Shown here: positions 17,116 to 24,772 of the stretch, piece after piece
Numbering within the stretch: position 1 is the stretch's first letter
Layout: each line of letters starts with the position of its first letter
Position numbers and translations under genes: made by a program
Notes under the pieces: generated by a model
What the model was told of the DNA's origin: nothing
Database searches by the model: none
What the model saw: only the letters and a program-made list of their open reading frames with translations
From: Novosphingobium resinovorum
Lineage (GTDB): Bacteria; Pseudomonadota; Alphaproteobacteria; Sphingomonadales; Sphingomonadaceae
NCBI RefSeq assembly: GCF_027922145.1
Contig: NZ_BSFC01000043.1
Span: 124,001-188,000 of the forward strand
DNA: 64,000 nucleotides
Reading direction: 5' to 3'

Positions 17116-17673
17116 TCAGCCGTGCTTGGCTTTCCATGCGCGCACTGCCGCCATCGTCTTCTCGATGTGGGCCTGCGGGTTCATGTCGGTGTAGCTGAGC
17201 AGGATCGTCCCGTTGGGGGCGATCACGAACGAGGTACGGTTGGAAATCGTCTGCTTGCCGCCCTGCATCGTCGCGTCGAACTTGGCGGCGACCTTGGCGT
17301 TCGGGTCGGCGGCGACGGCGAACTGGTTGCGGCATTCCGACTTCGAGAATTCGGCGACACGTTCGACATTGCCCGCGGTCACGCCGATCACGCTGGCGCC
17401 CAGCTTCTTGAAATCGCCGGTCGCTTCGGCGAAGAGGTGCGCCTCGACCGTGCAGCCGGACGTGAAGGCGGCGGGGAAGAAGTAAAGCACGACCGGCCCC
17501 TTCTTCAGCGCCTTGGCCAGCGAGAGATCGAAGGGCTTGCCCCCCAGCGCGGCGTTCAGGGTGAAGTCGGGGGCTTTCGCGCCTTGCGGCAGGGCGGCGA
17601 AGCTCTGGCTCGGCACGGCGGCCATGAATAGACCAACGGCCAGCGACAAGGCGAAATTCTTCCGGATTTTCAT
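17116..17673 (-). CDS. Periplasmic peroxiredoxin (AhpC/TSA or BCP-like)
   Basis: A 185-aa thiol peroxidase with a Sec signal peptide (MKIRKNF start, cleavage near SFAA). Start at 17673 is supported by GGAG 10 nt upstream. The peroxidatic Cys lies in the classical PAAFTSGC motif (PxxxTxxC) around residue 75; a second Cys in SKSECRNQF is a likely resolving residue. It removes peroxides in the periplasm and needs a reductant there, which the adjacent DsbD-like protein can supply. This pairing recalls the ScsB-PprX pair of Caulobacter. It is first in the operon and follows a good ECF-type promoter. Confidence 0.88.
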   Translation of the reverse strand: MKIRKNFALSLAVGLFMAAVPSQSFAALPQGAKAPDFTLNAALGGKPFDLSLAKALKKGPVVLYFFPAAFTSGCTVEAHLFAEATGDFKKLGASVIGVTAGNVERVAEFSKSECRNQFAVAADPNAKVAAKFDATMQGGKQTISNRTSFVIAPNGTILLSYTDMNPQAHIEKTMAAVRAWKAKHG

Positions 17674-17746
17674 CGGCTCTGCTCCAACGGGGGGCTCCAA
17701 CGGGTTCAAGGCGAAAGCGCTCTGATCGAGCGCCTTCCCATCGCTG

Positions 17747-17772
17747 TTCGCTGGTGGGTGGCAAAAAGTTGC
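17747..17772 (-). promoter_or_regulatory. ECF (SigF-type) promoter of the redox operon
   Basis: On the minus strand GCAACT (17772-17767) is separated by exactly 16 nt from CGAA (17750-17747). This fits the ECF pattern of an AAC-containing -35 and a CGA-type -10, and is one step from the GTAACC-N16-CGAA I recall for Caulobacter SigF. It lies 74 nt upstream of the peroxiredoxin ATG, the first gene of the sigma factor's own operon. Confidence 0.6.
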
Positions 17773-17933
17773 GGTCCGGAAATTTGCTCGCCGCTTTTTT
17801 TAACGGCGCGGCTCTGCTGCGTATTCATTCTCCGACCGGCGCCGCTCGTCCCGGATCAAATGCGGGCGAGCGCAATTCGTCGCAATATTCGTTTCGTCAT
17901 GCATCCGCTGACGGCACCGGTCGTTAGAGCGGC

Positions 17934-19193
17934 ATGGCCTCCATGACCGACCGTTCGCCCCCGGTGGCCTCAGCTTCATGCCAGGCAGCCCGGTTCGCTA
18001 TGGTCCGCGGTCTTACCGAGGCGCTTGTCGCGCCGCTGTCCGATGCCGACGCCACCATTCAGTCCATGCCGGACGCTTCTCCGGCGAAGTGGCATCTGGC
18101 GCATACGACGTGGTTCTTCGAAACTTTCGTGCTGCGCGACCACCTGCCCGGCTACAGGCTTTTCGACGACGCCTGGCCTTTCCTGTTCAATTCCTATTAC
18201 GAGGCGGAAGGGCCGCGCCACGCGCGCCCGCAGCGCGGGATGCTCTCGCGACCCGCGCTGGACGAGGTGCTGGCCTACCGCGCTCATGTCGATGCGCATG
18301 TGGAACTGCTTTTGCATCGCGCCGATCTTGCCGAACTGATCGCATTGGGGCTCAACCACGAGCAACAGCATCAGGAACTGCTGCTCACCGACCTGAAGCA
18401 TGCGCTTTCGCTGAACCCCCTGGCTCCCGCCTATGCCTATCCGCGCGCGCCGGAGAGCGGGACGGCGTCCGCCGTGCCGATGGACTGGCACCGGCACGAA
18501 GGCGGCCTTCATCGGATCGGCCATGGCGGCGGGGAAGCTGGCTTCGCGTTCGACAACGAAGGCCCGGCGCATGAGGTGCTGCTCGAACCTTTCGCTCTTG
18601 CCCGTCGTCTCGTGACGAACCGCGAATGGGCGGAGTTCGTTGCCGACGGCGGCTATCGCAACCCGGCGCTGTGGCTGTCGGACGGGTGGGCCTGGATCAA
18701 TGCAGAGGGGCTGACGGCGCCGCTCTACTGGCGCGAGGACATGGCCTTCACGCTGTCCGGTCTCCAGCCGATCCTGCCCGATGCGCCGGTTGCGCATGTC
18801 TCGTTCTATGAGGCCGACGCCTTCGCCACCTGGGCGGGGCACCGCCTGCCGACCGAATTCGAATGGGAAGTCGCGGCGGCGGGGCATGATCCGTCGGTTG
18901 GCGTCCAACTCGACGCGGGGGCCGGAGCGTTCGGAATCCACCCCCAAGGTTCGCCCGGGCTGTTCGGGGACTGCTGGCAATGGACCCGCTCCGCCTACCT
19001 GCCGTATCCGCGCTTCCGCCCTGCGGCGGGCGCGGTGGGTGAGTACAACGGCAAGTTCATGTCCGGGCAGTGCGTGCTCAAGGGCGCCAGCTGCGCAACG
19101 CCGCGCGGGCACTCGCGCGCCACGTACCGCAATTTCTTTCCCCCCGACAAGCGCTGGCAGTTCACCGGCGTGCGCCTCGCTAAGGACTTGTAG
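17934..19193 (+). CDS. egtB: Ergothioneine biosynthesis sulfoxide synthase EgtB
   Basis: Non-haem iron enzyme joining hercynine to a thiol donor (gamma-glutamylcysteine or cysteine) to form the sulfoxide precursor of ergothioneine. 419 aa, cytoplasmic. The N-terminal DinB-like domain carries the iron ligands: KWHLAHTTWFFE near residue 55 and NHEQQHQELL near residue 140 (HxxxHxE). The C-terminal formylglycine-generating-like domain follows, with TNREWAEF, GHRLPTEFEWE and a final NFFPPDKRWQFTGVRLAKDL. It is followed 3 bp later by egtD. Starts at 17934 and 17943 are both possible. It is divergent from the peroxiredoxin operon, a second thiol-protection unit. Confidence 0.93.
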   Translation: MASMTDRSPPVASASCQAARFAMVRGLTEALVAPLSDADATIQSMPDASPAKWHLAHTTWFFETFVLRDHLPGYRLFDDAWPFLFNSYYEAEGPRHARPQRGMLSRPALDEVLAYRAHVDAHVELLLHRADLAELIALGLNHEQQHQELLLTDLKHALSLNPLAPAYAYPRAPESGTASAVPMDWHRHEGGLHRIGHGGGEAGFAFDNEGPAHEVLLEPFALARRLVTNREWAEFVADGGYRNPALWLSDGWAWINAEGLTAPLYWREDMAFTLSGLQPILPDAPVAHVSFYEADAFATWAGHRLPTEFEWEVAAAGHDPSVGVQLDAGAGAFGIHPQGSPGLFGDCWQWTRSAYLPYPRFRPAAGAVGEYNGKFMSGQCVLKGASCATPRGHSRATYRNFFPPDKRWQFTGVRLAKDL

Positions 19194-19196
19194 ACC

Positions 19197-20183
19197 ATGG
19201 CCACCGCCGTCCGCGAACTGATCGATACCTCCCGCGATGCCCTGCGCGCGCAGTTCCGCCGCGACGTGCTGACCGGCCTCTCGCAGCCGCGCAAGGCGAT
19301 CCCGGCGCGCTGGTTCTACGACCATCGCGGCAGCCAGTTGTTCGAGGAGATCACGCGGCTGCCCGAATACTATCCTACCCGCGTCGAGACCGGCATCCTC
19401 ATGGCCCACGCCACGCGGATCGGGCGCATGGTCGGATCACGGCATCACGTCGTCGTGGAGTTCGGCGCGGGCAGCGCGACCAAGACGCCGTTGCTGCTCG
19501 ATGCGATCTGGACCGCCGCTTACGTGCCGATCGACATTTCGGGTACATTCCTTTCCGAATCCTGCGAGGCGCTGGCGGCGCGCTATCCCGACCTGCCGAT
19601 CCACCCGGTCGAGGCGGACTTCAGCGTGCCCACCGCGCTGCCCGCCGAAGTGGGCGATCATCGGCGCCTGGGCTTCTTTCCCGGCTCCACGATCGGCAAC
19701 ATGGAGCCGATGGCGGCCGCCGACTTGCTGCGTTCGATGCGCGAGACGCTGGGCGCGGGCAGCCTGTTGTTGATCGGCTTCGACCGCATCAAGGCGGAGG
19801 CGGAACTCGTCCGCGCCTACGACGATGCGCAAGGCGTGACGGCGGCGTTCAACCTCAATCTGGCGGAGCGCATCAACCAGGAGCTTGGCGGCACGATTCC
19901 GCGTGACGGGGTTGCGCACCGGGCGGTCTGGAACGACGATCGCGCCCGGATCGAGATGCACATCGCGGCGACGCGCGACATCGATTTCGAGGTCTGCGGT
20001 CGCTCTTTCACGATGGCGGCGGGCGAGACGATCCACACCGAAAACAGCCACAAGTACGATCCGCGCAGCGCCGACACGCTGCTGCTGGCAGGGGGCTGGG
20101 AACCGCTGCAGGGCTTCGGCGATGCGGATGACAAGTTCATGGTCATCCTCGCCCGCGCGATCGGCGATGACCTCACCGCCTGA
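19197..20183 (+). CDS. egtD: L-histidine N-alpha-methyltransferase EgtD
   Basis: S-adenosylmethionine-dependent trimethylation of histidine to hercynine, the first step of ergothioneine synthesis. 328 aa, cytoplasmic. Motifs: RWFYDHRGSQLFEEIT and PEYYPTRVE near residue 50, SAM-binding VVEFGAGSATKT near 85, GFFPGSTIGNM near 155, FNLNLAERINQELGG near 215, and ENSHKYDP near 285, all typical of EgtD. It follows egtB after 3 bp, so the two are co-translated. No egtA, egtC or egtE lies in the window, so the C-S lyase and any gamma-glutamyl hydrolase must come from elsewhere. Confidence 0.95.
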   Translation: MATAVRELIDTSRDALRAQFRRDVLTGLSQPRKAIPARWFYDHRGSQLFEEITRLPEYYPTRVETGILMAHATRIGRMVGSRHHVVVEFGAGSATKTPLLLDAIWTAAYVPIDISGTFLSESCEALAARYPDLPIHPVEADFSVPTALPAEVGDHRRLGFFPGSTIGNMEPMAAADLLRSMRETLGAGSLLLIGFDRIKAEAELVRAYDDAQGVTAAFNLNLAERINQELGGTIPRDGVAHRAVWNDDRARIEMHIAATRDIDFEVCGRSFTMAAGETIHTENSHKYDPRSADTLLLAGGWEPLQGFGDADDKFMVILARAIGDDLTA

Positions 20184-20372
20184 CGGTGGAAACGGGCTGA
20201 GCGCGTTGCCAGTTTAAGGCGAAGTCACGGTCCGAGCTGCCTCAACGGGGGGGCGGGGCGGTCTCGCGTGCCTGGGCCGGCATCCCAGTTGGCCGATGTC
20301 GGTGCACGGTGCTAGGGGCGCAGGAGCAGCACGGGCTTCCAGCCCGGGCAACCAGCACAGGAACCCAATTCG

Positions 20373-20711
20373 ATGATTCAGGCCGGCCCGACGTTCAAGG
20401 AAAATCTGCAGCAGCTTCCGCCGATCGCGGGGGTGGATCGCATCGATCTCGTCGGGATTGACGGCGCGGTGGTCGCCAGCATCGAGAATCAGCCGGGCAA
20501 GCAGGGTTCGCTCGCGGTCTACCAGTACCTCAAGCAGTCGTTCGGCACGCTCGACGCCCGCGCGGCGGAGCATGGCCTCGACGTATTCGCCGAGCACACT
20601 GCCGATGCCCGCAACCGCCCCGGCGCGCATCCCAACATCGACCGTCTTCTGGAAGTCGCGGCGGGCGGCGGCACGCTTGCCATCGAAGTTATACCCCAGC
20701 CGCTCGGTTGA
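20373..20711 (+). CDS. DUF2322 family protein
   Basis: A 112-aa soluble protein of the DUF2322 family, recognised from TFKENLQQLPPI at the start, VVASIENQPGKQGSLAVYQYL in the middle and AEHTADARNRPGAHPNIDRLLE near the end. No enzyme motif, signal peptide or membrane segment is seen, and the family has no established function that I know. It stands between egtD and the DapA-like gene, 189 bp after egtD; that gap holds a small GGGCT/AGCCC hairpin near 20333 and nothing else I can support. Confidence 0.75.
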   Translation: MIQAGPTFKENLQQLPPIAGVDRIDLVGIDGAVVASIENQPGKQGSLAVYQYLKQSFGTLDARAAEHGLDVFAEHTADARNRPGAHPNIDRLLEVAAGGGTLAIEVIPQPLG

Positions 20712-20737
20712 GGGCGCAGTGCGCACTGGCTGCTTGA

Positions 20738-20752
20738 TTGCGGCGCGCGCAC
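20738..20752 (+). promoter_or_regulatory. LysR-type box, weak copy (DapA-like gene 1)
   Basis: TTGC-N7-GCAC, one base off the TTGC-N7-GCAA core shared by the catabolic island; the T-N11-A relation is kept and a TTTTCGG follows a few bases on. It lies 88 nt upstream of the GTG start of the DapA-like gene at 20840. Confidence 0.4.
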
Positions 20753-20839
20753 ACAAGTTTTCGGCGAACGGTGCAACGCCCGGCTACGACCAGGGTGCGG
20801 CAGGTCAGATGACCCGCCGTACTACTGGAAGGAGCATTC

Positions 20840-21805
20840 GTGGCCTGCAAGCGTGACCGAGTTGGCTGGAAGGGATACCTCCCGGCGATCACGACCCCGT
20901 TCGACGACCAGCGCAACCTCGACTTCGATGCTCTCGGCACTCTGCTCGAATGGCTTCATGGGGAAGGCATGCACGGGCTGGTCGTCGCGGGGACGACCGG
21001 CGAGTGGTTCAGCCTAGACGCCGGCGAACGCCATGCGCTGTTCGCGGCGGCGGGCGCGCAGATGGGCAAGCGGCTGCCGCTGATCGCGGGATGCAGCGCC
21101 TATACGCCTGCGGAAGTGCTGGCGCACATCGAGCAGGCCCATGCCGCCGGGTTCTCCGGCGCGCTGGTGACGCCGCCGCCTTATGCGCGGCCCGGCGACG
21201 AGGACATCCTTGCTTTCTACACGACGATCGCGCGGCACAGTCGCCTGCCGATCTGCGTCTACAACTGGCCGCCGGGCACCGGGATCGACATGTCCCTGCC
21301 GCTGCTGGAGCGCATCGCCGCTCTCGACGCGGTGGTAGCGATCAAGCATTCGACGGGTGACATGGCGCATTTCATGGCGACCTTTTTCGCGCTTCACGGC
21401 GAGGTCCGCGTGTTCGGCCTGCCGCTGGACGAAGTGGGCCTCACGATGGTGCGGTTGCACGATGCGGACGGAACGATGGGCGCGGGCGGTGTGCTGGGCC
21501 ACAACCAGCCGGATTTCTACAACCTGGCATGGCAGGGCGACTTCGACCGGGCGCTTGCCTGCGGGGCGAAGGATCGCGTCATCATGCGCGAATGGTTCAC
21601 ACCTTCGCTGGTCGGGCGCTTCGGTTCCGCCGCCGCCATCCTCAAGGCGGCGCTCAATGCGCGCGGCGTCCCCGGCGGGCGGGTGCGTTCGCCGTTCCAG
21701 GACGTGAGCGCCGCGGACGCCGGGCGCATCGCGGCTACGCTTGCCGGGCTCGGCTGCCTGGGTGACACGCCAGGCGTGCAGCGGGCGATGGAGGGCGTGG
21801 GCTGA
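20840..21805 (+). CDS. DapA-family class I aldolase/dehydratase, paralogue 1
   Basis: A 321-aa (beta/alpha)8-barrel lyase of the dihydrodipicolinate synthase/N-acetylneuraminate lyase superfamily. GTG start at 20840 with GGAAGGAG upstream. Superfamily landmarks: GTTGEW near residue 50, the catalytic Tyr in VYNWPPGTG near 138 and the Schiff-base Lys in VAIKHSTGD near 167. The Arg that follows Tyr in true DapA (YN.P.RT) is Gly here (YNWPPGT), so lysine synthesis is unlikely. A close paralogue lies at 47635 with the same odd motif. It is probably a 2-keto-acid aldolase, dehydratase or deaminase serving the catabolic island, at whose left end it stands. Confidence 0.85.
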   Translation: MACKRDRVGWKGYLPAITTPFDDQRNLDFDALGTLLEWLHGEGMHGLVVAGTTGEWFSLDAGERHALFAAAGAQMGKRLPLIAGCSAYTPAEVLAHIEQAHAAGFSGALVTPPPYARPGDEDILAFYTTIARHSRLPICVYNWPPGTGIDMSLPLLERIAALDAVVAIKHSTGDMAHFMATFFALHGEVRVFGLPLDEVGLTMVRLHDADGTMGAGGVLGHNQPDFYNLAWQGDFDRALACGAKDRVIMREWFTPSLVGRFGSAAAILKAALNARGVPGGRVRSPFQDVSAADAGRIAATLAGLGCLGDTPGVQRAMEGVG

Positions 21806-21832
21806 TATTTCGCGGCGATCGCGGGCGCTAAT

Positions 21833-21847
21833 TTGCGTCAGCGACAA
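21833..21847 (+). promoter_or_regulatory. LysR-type box, weak copy (TonB receptor 2)
   Basis: TTGC-N7-ACAA keeps the T-N11-A spacing of the island's operator with one arm mismatch. It lies about 200 nt upstream of the receptor ATG at 22048. The rest of this 242-bp gap shows only an orphan AGGAGGA at 21974. Confidence 0.35.
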
Positions 21848-22047
21848 TGAAACCGGGATGGCGATCGCATTGATCGCACCGGGCTGAAATGGAAGCATCA
21901 GGACCGGCCGCAAGGCCCGCAGAGAAGACAAGAGCACCGCGCCGGAACGAGCGCGGCACGAATGCAGGCAACCAGGAGGAAGTCAGTTGGCGCGTTATCG
22001 CATTTTCGCGGTGGCGCCCGGCCTTTCAGCGCATGAGGGTTTGATCC

Positions 22048-24132
22048 ATGAAGACACGATACATGACTGCCATTTCGACCAAGGCGCTGGTTTGTGCCGG
22101 ACTGGTCTCCGGGGCGTTCGCCGCCTTCTCCGCGCCCGCCATGGCCCAGACCGCCGACGAGCCGAGCGCGCCGAACGAGATCACCGTCACCGCCCGCAAG
22201 CGCAACGAGACCGCGCAAACCGTCGCCGACCCGATCAGCGTCGTGACGGCCGCGAAGATCGGTAATGCCGACTTGCGCACGCTGCAGGACGCGGTGCGCC
22301 TGACCCCGAACCTCGTCGTGCTCGACGGCCTCTATCCGGGCTACAAGACCGTGTCGTTCCGTGGTTTCACCACGCTCGGCCGTGACGGCGAGTTTCCCTT
22401 CGCCACCGTCGTCGACGGTGTCGTCCAGCCGGGCCAGATGTTCTTCCAGCAGGACCTCGTCAACGTCCAGCAGATCGAAATCCTGCGCGGTCCGCAGGGC
22501 ACGCTCTACGGCGGCGGCGCGATCGCGGGCGCCATCAACATCGTGACGCGCAAGCCGACCAACGAATACACCGGAAACGCTTCGTTCCAGTATTTCAACG
22601 GTGACGAAAAGCGCGGTCTGGTCGGATTGTCCGGTCCGATCATCAAGGATAAGCTGTACTTCTCGGTCGGCGCATCGGCTTACGATACCGATGGCCTCAT
22701 CAAGAATCTGGCGAATCCGAAGAACGTCGATTTCGGCAAGGGCCTGACCACGCGCGCGCAACTGCTGTTCACGCCGACCGAAGACCTGACTTTCGCCCTT
22801 AGCGCCACGACGACCGATAGCAAGACCGGCGGCCTTTGGCTGGCCCCGGTGCCGGATGTGGACTTCAAGGATACCATCCCCGATCCGAGCGAGAACCAGG
22901 CGGGCATCGTGAAGACCAAGCTGCGCGGCTATTCGCTGAAAAGCGACTGGGCACTTGGCGGGGCGACGCTCACCTCCGTCACCGCCTATTCGCGCGGGCG
23001 CGACTACACCACGGCGGATGGCGATTTCACGGCGGTCGATGCCTATACGCAGACCGTGCACTTCGTCGATACGACCTGGTCGCAGGAACTGCGCCTGACT
23101 TCGACCGGCGAAGGGCCGTTCAAGTGGAACGTCGGCGGCTATTACCAGGACGAAAAGCGCGATTATCAGAGCAGCTACGGTCCTGTCGGCGGCACGCCGG
23201 GCCTGAACGACAGCCTGAGGCACTATGAGACGTTCGCATTGTTCGGTCAGGCGTCCTACGAACTGACCGACCGCCTCGAACTGACCGGCGGCTTCCGCTA
23301 CGACTGGGAAAACCAGTCCTACTTCGATCGCCTGAGCGGCCAGATCCTCAAGCAGAAGTTCAGCGAGCCGCAGGGCAAGGCATCTGTCTCCTACAAATGG
23401 AGCCCGGACCTGTTCACTTATGCGACCTACTCGCGCGGTTATCGCAAGGGCGGGTTCAACCCCAGCAGCAGCGCCGAAACGCTGTTGTATTACGCCCCCG
23501 AAACGGCCGACAACTTCGAAGCCGGGTTCAAGAGCAACTTTGGCGGCAGCCTGATGACCTTGAACGGCGCCTTGTTCTACACCGACTTCAAGGGGCAGCA
23601 GTTCTCCACCTCGCGCGTGCTGGAGGGTGACGGTATCTACACTGCCATCTCCAACATCGGAAAGACGCAAGTGATGGGTGCAGAAGCCGAGCTGTCGATC
23701 CGGCCGACGCGCGGGCTCAGCATCAACGGCTCGGTCGGTTACTCGGATGTGAAGATCAAGAACTTCGTGCCCGAGGATCAGGACGCTTATCACAACAACG
23801 TAATCCCGCAGATCTACCGCTTCACGGCGCAGCTCGGCATCGACTACGAAGCCGATCTGACCGACGATTTGAAGCTTGTCGCGCATGGTGACATGTCGCA
23901 TCGCGGCAACGTCTACTGGGACGTCCAGAACTCGCTGGAGACCGGGCCGAAGACGTTCTTCAACGCCAAGGTTACGCTGCAGAAGGGCATGTGGTCGCTC
24001 TCCGCGATCGGCCGCAATCTCAGCAACGAGAGAACGCCGATGGCGGTCGGACCCCACGCACTGGGGACCTCGACGCTTGCCAGCTACAACAGCCCGCGCC
24101 AGTACGGCGTCGAGGTCGGCGTGAAGTTCTGA
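22048..24132 (+). CDS. TonB-dependent receptor
   Basis: A 694-aa outer-membrane transporter energised by TonB. Signal peptide of about 33 residues (cleavage near AMAQ), TonB box NEITVTARKR, plug domain with VSFRGFTT, QQIEILRGPQGTLYGGGAIAG and NIVTRKP, then a 22-strand-type barrel ending in VGVKF. It leads a run that continues after a hairpin at 24140 with the gluconate-dehydrogenase-subunit-3-like, GMC oxidoreductase and isomerase-like genes, so it probably imports the substrate that they oxidise. The wording resembles catechol-siderophore-style receptors, but gene context favours a glycoside or other carbon source. Confidence 0.93.
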   Translation: MKTRYMTAISTKALVCAGLVSGAFAAFSAPAMAQTADEPSAPNEITVTARKRNETAQTVADPISVVTAAKIGNADLRTLQDAVRLTPNLVVLDGLYPGYKTVSFRGFTTLGRDGEFPFATVVDGVVQPGQMFFQQDLVNVQQIEILRGPQGTLYGGGAIAGAINIVTRKPTNEYTGNASFQYFNGDEKRGLVGLSGPIIKDKLYFSVGASAYDTDGLIKNLANPKNVDFGKGLTTRAQLLFTPTEDLTFALSATTTDSKTGGLWLAPVPDVDFKDTIPDPSENQAGIVKTKLRGYSLKSDWALGGATLTSVTAYSRGRDYTTADGDFTAVDAYTQTVHFVDTTWSQELRLTSTGEGPFKWNVGGYYQDEKRDYQSSYGPVGGTPGLNDSLRHYETFALFGQASYELTDRLELTGGFRYDWENQSYFDRLSGQILKQKFSEPQGKASVSYKWSPDLFTYATYSRGYRKGGFNPSSSAETLLYYAPETADNFEAGFKSNFGGSLMTLNGALFYTDFKGQQFSTSRVLEGDGIYTAISNIGKTQVMGAEAELSIRPTRGLSINGSVGYSDVKIKNFVPEDQDAYHNNVIPQIYRFTAQLGIDYEADLTDDLKLVAHGDMSHRGNVYWDVQNSLETGPKTFFNAKVTLQKGMWSLSAIGRNLSNERTPMAVGPHALGTSTLASYNSPRQYGVEVGVKF

Positions 24133-24139
24133 TCGGACA

Positions 24140-24168
24140 GGGCCGGTGGGGGGTGCCCCCACCGGCCC
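24140..24168 (+). promoter_or_regulatory. Intercistronic hairpin
   Basis: GGGCCGGTGGGGG (24140-24152) pairs perfectly with CCCCCACCGGCCC (24156-24168), a 13-bp stem with a 3-nt loop, 8 nt after the receptor stop. Without a following T-run it is better read as an mRNA-stabilising or attenuating element that keeps receptor expression higher than that of the enzymes downstream. Confidence 0.55.
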
Positions 24169-24202
24169 GGTTCGTTCGGGTCACAGTATATAAGGCAAGG
24201 CA

Positions 24203-24772
24203 TTGCACCGCAGGGACATTCTGAAGTGGATCGCCGCCGCCGCGTTCAGCACGCCGGCGATGGCGCAGGGCATGGCAGAGCATGCCGGGCACATGATGGG
24301 CGGTGGCGATGCAGCCCTTTCGGTGCCGCCGCCACCGACCTACACGCCGTTTCCGCCTGAGCGCCACGCAGCGCTGGAGCGGCTGGTGGACCTCGTCATC
24401 CCTGCCGACGACACGTCCGGCGCCAAGGATGCGGGAGTGACTGGTTTCATCGAACTGATGCACCAGCACTGGATGAACGACGGGGAGCGCCGCCGCTGCG
24501 ACGCCGAACTCGATCTCGTGCTGGCCGCCTTCGCTGCCGGGGGCGATCCGGTGGTCACGCTCTACGACGGCACGCGCTTCAAGGCGCCGACGCTGCGCAA
24601 ACTGACCGTCTACGGCTATTACACCAGCGAGATCGGCGCGAGCCAGGAGCTTGATCTCAACCTCGTGCCCGGCGCCTACGACGCCTGCGCGGCACTGGGC
24701 GCCGACGATAAGGCGCCCTCTCTCTACGTCTGGGGAATTTCGATGAGCCTTGCGAACGGAGCGGGCGCCTGA
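24203..24772 (+). CDS. Gluconate 2-dehydrogenase subunit 3-like (LacC-like) Tat protein
   Basis: A 189-aa small subunit of a membrane-type GMC dehydrogenase. I read a TTG start at 24203, preceded by AAGGCAAGG. The N-terminus LHRRDILKWIAAAAF is a twin-arginine signal, which in this family carries the FAD subunit across the membrane with it. The body shows the family's ALERLVDLVIPADDTSGAKDAGV and TLYYxxE-like segments. It ends one base into the GMC gene (TGATG), so the two are coupled. It is the equivalent of LacC in glucoside 3-dehydrogenase systems; the cytochrome partner is not adjacent. Confidence 0.82.
   Translation: MHRRDILKWIAAAAFSTPAMAQGMAEHAGHMMGGGDAALSVPPPPTYTPFPPERHAALERLVDLVIPADDTSGAKDAGVTGFIELMHQHWMNDGERRRCDAELDLVLAAFAAGGDPVVTLYDGTRFKAPTLRKLTVYGYYTSEIGASQELDLNLVPGAYDACAALGADDKAPSLYVWGISMSLANGAGA

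Noticed and set aside
20840..21805. dapA (lysine biosynthesis) as identity of the two DapA-family genes
   Set aside because: Both lack the substrate Arg of DapA and both sit in a catabolic setting.
21974..22265. AGGAGGA followed by a TTG-started frame running into the TonB receptor gene
   Set aside because: The frame becomes an Arg-rich shadow of the receptor; the receptor has its own start at 22048. A short leader peptide cannot be excluded but nothing supports it.
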